Origin: Planctomycetales bacterium
GTDB taxonomy: Bacteria; Planctomycetota; Planctomycetia; Planctomycetales; Planctomycetaceae
Reading direction: 5' to 3'
DNA: 6,691 bases
NCBI GenBank assembly: GCA_020050375.1
Contig: JAGVKR010000615.1
Coordinates: 1 to 6,691, forward strand
The notes under the pieces are model-generated. The model was not told where the DNA came from and did not search any database. It saw nothing but the letters and a program-made list of their open reading frames with translations. Shown here one piece after another: positions 1 to 4,497 of this stretch. Every line of letters begins with the position of its first letter. Position 1 is the first letter of the stretch. Both the position numbers and the translations under genes were made by a program.

Positions 1-2
1 AC

Positions 3-923
3 GAGGCGGCCAAGCTGCAACTGTTCCGTAAGGCCGACGACGTGAACCCCAATCCCGAGCTGGCCGAGCTCGAGCGCTACATCGTCGAAAATGCCAACAA
101 GCTGGGGATCGGGACGATGGGCTTCGGCGGAAAAGAGACGCTGCTGGGCTGCAAAGTCGGTGTCATGAACCGGCTGCCCGCGTCGTTCTTCGTGTCGGTC
201 GCTTACGAATGCTGGGCATTCCGCCGCCTGGGAGTGGTTCTTGACCCGGTGACCGGCGAGATCCGCCGCTGGCTGTACCGCGAACAGGACGAAATCAAGA
301 AGCTGGCCGTCGGCGACGGTTTTCAGCTCACCGGCAAAGAGGTCGTCCTCGAAGCGCCGATCAGCGAAGAGAAAGTCCGCAGTATCCGCGCCGGAGACGT
401 GGTCGTCGTCAACGGGCCGGTCCATACCGGCCGCGATGCGCTGCACCACTACCTGCTGCACCACGATTCGCCGATCGACATGCACGGCCAGGTCCTCTAC
501 CACTGCGGACCGGTGATGATCAAAGACGCCGCCGGCAAATGGCAGGTGACCGGCGCCGGCCCCACCACTTCGATTCGCGAAGAACCGTATCAGGCCGACA
601 TCATCGGCCGGCTGGGGATCCGCGCGGTGATCGGCAAAGGGGGGATGGGGGCCAAGACGCTCAAGGGCTTGGGCGAACACGGCGCGGTGTACCTCAACGC
701 GATCGGCGGCGCCGCGCAGTACTATGCCGATTGCATCGTCGGGATCGACGGCGTCGATCTGCTCGAAAAGCTCGGCGTTCCCGAGGCGATGTGGCACCTG
801 CGGGTCAACGGCTTCGCGACGATCTGCACGATGGACTCGCACGGCAACAGCCTGCACCGCGATGTCGAGCAGGCGAGCCTGGCGAAGCTCGGAGAATTCG
901 CCGAGCCGGTCTATAGCCACTGA
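3..923 (+). CDS. fumA: Class I fumarate hydratase, 5'-truncated by window edge
   Basis: This is the C-terminal part (306 residues) of a class I, [4Fe-4S]-dependent fumarase, which interconverts fumarate and L-malate in the TCA cycle in the cytoplasm. The frame is open to the left edge, so the GTG at 42 is internal and not the start. Numbering from the codon at 3, residues 1 to about 105 are the end of the alpha domain; Cys70, in a C-W-A-x-R-R context, is the likely third cluster ligand. Residues from about 109 onward form the beta domain (Fumerase_C). Against Leishmania/E. coli class I fumarases recalled from memory, the substrate and catalytic residues are kept with the right spacing: Arg144 (GRDALHH), Thr188 and Arg192 (GPTTSIR) and Lys212 (GKGGMG). 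Alpha and beta parts share one chain, as in E. coli FumA and unlike two-subunit enzymes. A related L-tartrate dehydratase cannot be excluded. The N-terminal cluster cysteines are outside the window. Confidence 0.92.
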   Translation, partial: EAAKLQLFRKADDVNPNPELAELERYIVENANKLGIGTMGFGGKETLLGCKVGVMNRLPASFFVSVAYECWAFRRLGVVLDPVTGEIRRWLYREQDEIKKLAVGDGFQLTGKEVVLEAPISEEKVRSIRAGDVVVVNGPVHTGRDALHHYLLHHDSPIDMHGQVLYHCGPVMIKDAAGKWQVTGAGPTTSIREEPYQADIIGRLGIRAVIGKGGMGAKTLKGLGEHGAVYLNAIGGAAQYYADCIVGIDGVDLLEKLGVPEAMWHLRVNGFATICTMDSHGNSLHRDVEQASLAKLGEFAEPVYSH

Positions 924-971
924 CTCCGCACTGGCCACGATCAGGCCGCCGGACGTTCCCCGTTCGTATCG

Positions 972-1110
972 AAATGCCCAATCTCGAAATTCAAATGTCG
1001 AAGGAAATCCAAAAGACCAAAACCAAAACGAATCGTGGACGACCCGTGTCCTCTTTCGATTTTTGAGGTTCGGATTTCTTTAGGCCTTTGATTTTCGGCA
1101 TTCGGCATTT
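972..1110. repeat. Imperfect long inverted repeat, intergenic
   Basis: The arm at 972-1010 matches the reverse complement of 1072-1110 at 31 of 39 positions with no gap, including uninterrupted blocks of 7 bases at each end (AAATGCC and GAAATCC). A 61-base centre, also rich in A on one side and T on the other, extends partial pairing. The arms are AT-rich compared with the flanking genes and built from short CGAA/AAATC-type words. It starts about 50 bases after the fumarase stop and lies tail-to-tail between that gene and the minus-strand lipoprotein gene. It could therefore act as a bidirectional transcript end, or be a member of a dispersed intergenic repeat family. No transposase or coding capacity is visible inside it. 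Confidence 0.75.
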
Positions 1111-1154
1111 GACACATCACCGGGACTAACCCGGCGAATCGCTGGCGTCTGCAC

Positions 1155-1412
1155 TCAATACCCGTAACCCAGATTGCGTTCGATTGCCATCGCCCGGGGG
1201 CTCATGAGATTCGGAGTCCAACTGTCCCATTCTTTCTCGGTCGCTTCGGCTCCGCGCCCCTCTTTACGGACGCTGTCCCATTCATCGTGGTGCTCTGGGG
1301 GATCGTTGGCTTCGTGATTGCGGGATTTGAGCAAGTTGCTGTCGTTCGTCGTCGCACAACCGACCGACAGCCCGCAGGCACAGCACATGAGCACGAACAG
1401 AATCCCGCGCAT
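1155..1412 (-). CDS. Small predicted lipoprotein of unknown function
   Basis: The 85-residue product begins with a short basic start (MRG), a hydrophobic stretch (residues 4-17) and a lipobox-like L-S-V-G-Cys19, so it is probably cleaved and lipidated at Cys19. The ATG at 1412 was chosen over an upstream in-frame ATG at 1448. It puts the signal peptide at the N-terminus, and a strong GGAGG lies 9 bases before it on the minus strand. The mature part is about 67 residues, hydrophilic and charged, with two D/E-W-D-S repeats, a KEGRG segment and a C-terminal SPRAMAIERNLGYGY stretch that looks like a conserved tail. Similar short lipoproteins occur in planctomycetes as far as I recall, but I know no named domain. 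It is convergent with the fumarase. A weak -10-like CATAAT (minus strand, 1524-1529) could belong to its promoter, with no convincing -35. Confidence 0.72.
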   Translation of the reverse strand: MRGILFVLMCCACGLSVGCATTNDSNLLKSRNHEANDPPEHHDEWDSVRKEGRGAEATEKEWDSWTPNLMSPRAMAIERNLGYGY

Positions 1413-1587
1413 GGAAATCGACCTCCGGACTGCCGGATGGACCGACAAACCGGTCGAGCCGGCTGCGGCCTGATGGACTGGGTTTTTGCTGGATGTTTGG
1501 AAGGTTGGAGAGAGAGTCGCGGGATTATGCAGATTTCCGCGAATCGGTCTAGGGGAGTTTTTGGAGTTTGAGTCCGTGGTAAGATAG
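1413..1587. other. Intergenic stretch, upstream of lipoprotein gene
   Basis: I see no gene here. The stretch should contain the promoter and leader of the minus-strand lipoprotein gene. The only hint is CATAAT on the minus strand at 1524-1529, about 110 bases upstream of that start codon, without a recognisable -35. The plus-strand reading frames through it are low-complexity and resemble no protein I know. Confidence 0.4.
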
Positions 1588-1630
1588 GGGGATCGAGAAT
1601 AGAGAATCGAGGATGGAGGATCGAAGTTCG
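1588..1630 (+). repeat. Heptameric GAGRATN repeat, left arm of inverted pair
   Basis: Four consecutive 7-base units, GAGAATA, GAGAATC, GAGGATG and GAGGATC, run from 1595 to 1622. A degenerate fifth, GGGGATC, precedes them at 1588. The last two units plus the following GAAGTTCG (1609-1630) match the reverse complement of 1819-1841 at 19 of 22 positions with one gapped base. The pair flanks the four-helix-bundle remnant, so this is the left boundary of a putative cassette. Confidence 0.75.
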
Positions 1631-1636
1631 ACTCAC

Positions 1637-1792
1637 GCGCTCGATGAAGCGTCGGGGGAACGGTTGGAAACGCAGCTGTGGCTGGACCATTCTGTGGATT
1701 GCGGCTACATCAATGGGGAAAAACTGGACAACCGGTGACAACACATTGGCGCAATGCTCAATCGCGTGATCGAACGCGCCAACAGATTCTGA
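1637..1792 (+). pseudogene. Remnant of a four-helix-bundle (S23/23S-IVP-like) protein gene
   Basis: In frame from 1637 the translation reads ALDEASGERLETQLWLDHSV, then DCGYINGEKLDNR, a TGA at 1736-1738, then QHIGAMLNRVIERANRF and a final TGA at 1790-1792. This matches from memory the C-terminal half of the four helix bundle / 23S rRNA intervening-sequence protein family (typically about 115-130 residues): the E-T-Q-L-W-L-D...D-C-G-Y core of helix 3 and the I-G-A-M-L-N-R-x-I-E-R last helix. The N-terminal half with its usual R-S-A-x-S-x-x-N-I-A-E-G motif is absent, replaced by the GA-rich repeat. The internal TGA sits where the family has an ordinary residue, often an aromatic one. The frame upstream is open to an ATG at 1613, giving only a 41-codon ORF with no clear ribosome site. 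I judge it dead. Relatives occur in rRNA spacers and, as Avd, in diversity-generating retroelements, neither of which is seen here. Confidence 0.72.
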
Positions 1793-1818
1793 TCCCCCGC
1801 CAAACAATAGACGCACCC

Positions 1819-1841
1819 CCAACTTTCTATCCTCAATCCTC
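1819..1841 (-). repeat. Heptameric repeat, right arm of inverted pair
   Basis: On the minus strand this reads GAGGATT-GAGGATA followed by GAAAGTTGG, the counterpart of 1609-1630. It ends on the base just before the ATG of the deacetylase gene and so fills its ribosome-binding region with pyrimidines on the coding strand. Together with the left arm it brackets the four-helix-bundle remnant. Confidence 0.7.
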
Positions 1842-2543
1842 ATGTCCCCACTTGACATCCTCGTCGTAGCCCCTCATCCGGATGATGCCGAAATCGGTGT
1901 CGGGGGGACGCTGCTGAAATCCAAAGCGCAGGGCCTTAGCGTTGGCGTCGTCGACCTGACGACCGGCGAGCCGACGCCGCATGGCAGCCTCGAGGCCCGC
2001 GCTCGCGAGACGGCTGCCGCGACGCGCTTGCTGCAGCTCGATTGGCGCGAGAACCTCGGTCTCCCCAACCGCAGCCTCGAACCGACGCTCGAAGCGAGGA
2101 GGGCACTGGCGGGAGTTTTCCGACTCACCCGCCCCAAAATCATCTTCGCTCCCTATTGGGATGATGCTCATCCCGACCATATCGCCGCGACGCAACTGAT
2201 CGAGGCCGCCCGATTCTGGGCCAAGCTCAGTCGGACGGATTTTCCAGGCGAGCCGTATCATCCGCCGCGAATCCTGTACTACTTCAGCATCCATCTGCGA
2301 ATCCATCCGAAGCCCGCCTTCGTGTTGGATATCAGCGATCAGATCGACGCCAAGATGCAGGCGATCGGATGTTATGAAAGCCAGTTCATCACGGGTCGAG
2401 CGCAGCAATTCCCGACTCCCCTCGACGACATCCGCGACCGGTCTCGCTACTGGGGCTGGACGATCGGCGCCGCCTATGCCGAGCCGTTCGCCAGCCGTGA
2501 AGAGATGGGCCTGAAAGGACTCGCGCCGCTCCTGGGGGAATGA
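1842..2543 (+). CDS. bshB1: LmbE/PIG-L family deacetylase, BshB1-like
   Basis: The 233-residue cytoplasmic protein is a zinc-dependent N-acetylsugar deacetylase. In the BshB1 branch the substrate is GlcNAc-malate, deacetylated to GlcN-malate in bacillithiol synthesis. The metal site is complete: A-P-H12-P-D14-D15 near the N-terminus and H110-P-D-H113 after Y-W-D-D-A. BshB1-like features are the D-L-T-x-x-E/G-x-x-x-x-G turn (residues 38-48), N-L-G-L-P-N-R (71-77), P-K-I-I-F-A-P-Y (98-105), the Y-E-S-Q-F segment (178-182) and A-Y-A-E-P-F (211-216). Length is near the usual 230-240. The start is fixed by the family N-terminus and by the lack of any ATG, GTG or TTG between the in-frame stop at 1767-1769 and 1842. 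There is no Shine-Dalgarno sequence because a repeat arm abuts the ATG. No other bacillithiol gene is in view, so the substrate is inferred from sequence only; a related sugar deacetylation is possible. Confidence 0.87.
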   Translation: MSPLDILVVAPHPDDAEIGVGGTLLKSKAQGLSVGVVDLTTGEPTPHGSLEARARETAAATRLLQLDWRENLGLPNRSLEPTLEARRALAGVFRLTRPKIIFAPYWDDAHPDHIAATQLIEAARFWAKLSRTDFPGEPYHPPRILYYFSIHLRIHPKPAFVLDISDQIDAKMQAIGCYESQFITGRAQQFPTPLDDIRDRSRYWGWTIGAAYAEPFASREEMGLKGLAPLLGE

Positions 2544-2620
2544 ACGGCGCGGGGCGCGCGTCAACAGGATGTTTCCGGTCGCGGTAGCCTCTCGCCGCGA
2601 CTTGTCCGATGCGCATCATA

Positions 2621-2649
2621 TTGACGCACTTCGTCCCGTGGCGTACATT
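2621..2649 (+). promoter_or_regulatory. Sigma-70-like promoter for the glycosyltransferase gene
   Basis: TTGACG (2621-2626; 5 of 6 consensus bases) and TACATT (2644-2649; 4 of 6) are separated by exactly 17 bases. Transcription would begin near 2656, leaving a leader of about 70 bases before the ATG at 2726. A start codon at 2609 would lie upstream of this promoter, which argues against it. Confidence 0.5.
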
Positions 2650-2725
2650 CCCGCCCCAGAATGGACGATGGAGCGTCGTTTCGTCTCTGTCGCAGTCGTT
2701 GCCAGAGTCCCCGAGAAAATGGCAT

Positions 2726-4204
2726 ATGAGCGATCTCGATCGCCCATCGGATCTGCTGCACCTCTTCTCAAATCCACCGTCCGATGGCACTGCGCTCGGC
2801 GGGGGCGCCCACGCACAATCATCCGCGACGATGGGTGAACTTCAGCCAACGAACGAGGGACAACTCCGACGTCAATTGCACGAGGCACATGGCCAGTTCG
2901 AGCAGACTCCGAGGAAGTCGGAACCAATTCGACAATCCCTCGGATACAAGTTCGTCGGCCGCGCGGAGCGAGTCCTTGATGCCCTGCTTCCCTCGACGGG
3001 TCGATTCGGTGCCGTTCATCGCGCACTTCGAAACGCTTTTGAAGTCTGGGTGGAAGACGGATTGGTCACACTCGGCGTTCGTTCGACCTCCAAGCTGGCT
3101 CGTGCCTTTGGCCAAGCTCTGGGGCTCGGCATTGAAGGTCGGCGCGCATGGGCTGCGGCGCGGCGCGAGGTGCTGATCCGATCGATTGCCGGCAGCGCGG
3201 AGTCGATTGACGTCGACGGCCACACTTGCCGCGGGCTGACGGAGATCGCCCACATTCTCGGACGAGACTGCCAGCAGTGTTCACACTTCCGCCATTCGTC
3301 GTGCTCGCTGGCGCCGGGAGACACAGATGCTGCTGCCCGTCGGAAGTTTCGTGAGCTGCTGCTGGACCGCTCGGCGGATTGTCCTGCCGGAATCTGGCCC
3401 GGACGTGAATCTCCGCCCCTCAAACGTCTCAACCTGGTTTACTTTGTTTTTCCACTGCGACACCCCGAGCAGGTGTGGCAATGGAACGTGGCCGAATTGC
3501 TCAAGCGCCTTCCGGTCTTCAATGGTCGTCGGATCGTCACTGTCGCCACGGCTCCCGGCGGTTCAATCGGGAAAGGGAGATTCGTCGATCCGCCGGAAGC
3601 GGTCGTCGAAGCGTTTGCCGGCCACGACGTCGAGTTCCGATTTGTCCCCAACGACCCACTACGGCAGGAAGCGCCGCACTTTCTGACCGCGATGCGGGAG
3701 TTAGCGTCGACCGATCCCACCGAGGCGGTTTTCTACGCCCATGCCAAGGGTGTCACCCGACCGATCCAGGGAGGAGAGGCGATCCGCGTCTGGACGACGG
3801 CGATGTACCGGCACAATCTCGATCGCATCGATGAAATTGCCGATCTGCTGCGTCGCTGGCCGTGCGTCGGCATCGCCAAGAAGTACGGCTATCCGGAGAT
3901 GTTCGTCAAAGGGCGGGCCCGCCGAGCTTGGAGCGAAGGCGACCGGCCGTGGCACGGCTGGCATTACGCTGGCACGTTCTGGTGGGCGCGGCACGACGCG
4001 CTCTTTTCGCGCCCCGACTGGAATCAGATCGAGCTCTTTGCTTACGCGACCGAAAAATACCTCGCCAATTTCTTCCGAGCCGACGAAGCCTTCTGCCTGG
4101 CTTACGATGATTGCGCCCGTCCCTATGATCTGGCGACATGGCGCTCCGACGCGGACTCGGAACAGCGTACCAGCCATCCGGTCTCGCGACGCAAGGCCGC
4201 CTGA
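2726..4204 (+). CDS. Putative glycosyltransferase with N-terminal cysteine module
   Basis: The product is 492 residues from the chosen ATG. No signal peptide or membrane segment is evident, so it is probably cytoplasmic. Residues about 40-70 are hydrophilic and may coil. Residues about 75-105 (G-R-A-E-R-V-L-D-A-L-L-P-S-T-G-R) resemble the linker seen between glycosyltransferase modules. A four-cysteine region follows: Cys182-x2-Cys185-x7-Cys193 and, later, D-Cys219-P-x-G-x-W, plausibly zinc-binding. From about residue 233 to 470 is a probable glycosyltransferase-like domain with Y-A-H-A-K-G-V-T-R (338-346), V-W-T-T-A-M-Y (355-361) and W-H-Y-A-G-T-F-W-W-A-R (412-422). These are close to the H-T-K-G and G-N-F-W-W-A motifs of a bacterial family I recall as annotated glycosyltransferase. 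Sugar donor and acceptor are unknown. The frame opens earlier, with an ATG at 2609, but the promoter at 2621-2649 lies inside that extension, whose protein sequence looks non-coding. A start at 2831 is also possible. Confidence 0.72.
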   Translation: MSDLDRPSDLLHLFSNPPSDGTALGGGAHAQSSATMGELQPTNEGQLRRQLHEAHGQFEQTPRKSEPIRQSLGYKFVGRAERVLDALLPSTGRFGAVHRALRNAFEVWVEDGLVTLGVRSTSKLARAFGQALGLGIEGRRAWAAARREVLIRSIAGSAESIDVDGHTCRGLTEIAHILGRDCQQCSHFRHSSCSLAPGDTDAAARRKFRELLLDRSADCPAGIWPGRESPPLKRLNLVYFVFPLRHPEQVWQWNVAELLKRLPVFNGRRIVTVATAPGGSIGKGRFVDPPEAVVEAFAGHDVEFRFVPNDPLRQEAPHFLTAMRELASTDPTEAVFYAHAKGVTRPIQGGEAIRVWTTAMYRHNLDRIDEIADLLRRWPCVGIAKKYGYPEMFVKGRARRAWSEGDRPWHGWHYAGTFWWARHDALFSRPDWNQIELFAYATEKYLANFFRADEAFCLAYDDCARPYDLATWRSDADSEQRTSHPVSRRKAA

Positions 4205-4256
4205 GCGGGATTCTGCACTCGCGTTGACTTGCGGCAATTCTCCGGGATCCGACTCG

Positions 4257-4274
4257 CGCGTCGCAAGCGACGCG
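4257..4274 (+). other. GC-rich hairpin downstream of the glycosyltransferase gene
   Basis: CGCGTCG-CAAG-CGACGCG is a perfect 7-bp stem with a 4-base loop, 53 bases after the stop at 4204. No run of T follows, so it is not a standard intrinsic terminator; it may stabilise the mRNA end or be incidental in GC-rich DNA. Apart from this and the weak promoter below, the 4205-4497 spacer shows no gene or RNA I recognise. Confidence 0.35.
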
Positions 4275-4360
4275 GCGAAACGGGTCGTTGTGCCGCGCTG
4301 GTTCGTTATGCACTCGGCTACGCCTTGCGGCTAAACTTCGCGCGAGAGGCCGTCGCAACG

Positions 4361-4389
4361 TGGTCACAGTGGTGCGGTCGGAGTACGAT
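4361..4389 (+). promoter_or_regulatory. Weak candidate promoter for the sulfatase pair
   Basis: TGGTCA (4361-4366) and TACGAT (4384-4389) are 17 bases apart, each matching 4 of 6 sigma-70 consensus bases. It lies about 108 bases before the sulfatase ATG. Given how little is known of planctomycete promoters and the modest match, this is only a candidate. Confidence 0.25.
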
Positions 4390-4497
4390 GGCGGCTGTCG
4401 ACGTTGAAGAGCCCGGCATTCCGCATTCGGCTCCCCGTTTTTCCTTATGACTGCAGCGTCGCGATTGGAAACTTCTCATCCCTTTCGGGGCAACACC

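Noticed and set aside
42..44. GTG at 42 as start of the fumarase
   Set aside because: The frame is open to the window edge, and the family needs a further ~200 or more residues upstream, including two cluster cysteines.
972..1110. CRISPR array or IS element ends
   Set aside because: There are no regularly spaced direct repeats and no transposase frame between the arms; only a single inverted pair is present.
1613..1738. 41-codon ORF from the ATG within the heptamer repeat to the TGA in the four-helix-bundle remnant, as a functional small gene
   Set aside because: It starts inside repeat DNA, covers only one helix region of the family, and the homologous sequence continues in frame past the stop, so decay is the simpler reading.
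2546..2558. GCGC-rich self-complementary stretch just after the deacetylase stop, as a terminator
   Set aside because: Only a 4-5 bp stem with no T run; expected by chance in GC-rich DNA.
1833..2564. 243-codon minus-strand frame opposite the deacetylase
   Set aside because: It mirrors the deacetylase almost end to end, and that gene has its full zinc-binding motif set. No domain is recognisable in the antisense product.
2609..2725. Upstream ATG (2609) as start of the glycosyltransferase
   Set aside because: A TTGACG-17-TACATT promoter lies inside this extension and its translation has no protein-like features. Start 2726 is preferred, though without a strong ribosome site.
4447..4497. Upstream ATG (4447) as start of the first sulfatase
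   Set aside because: It would add 17 residues before a textbook Sec signal peptide and has no ribosome binding site.
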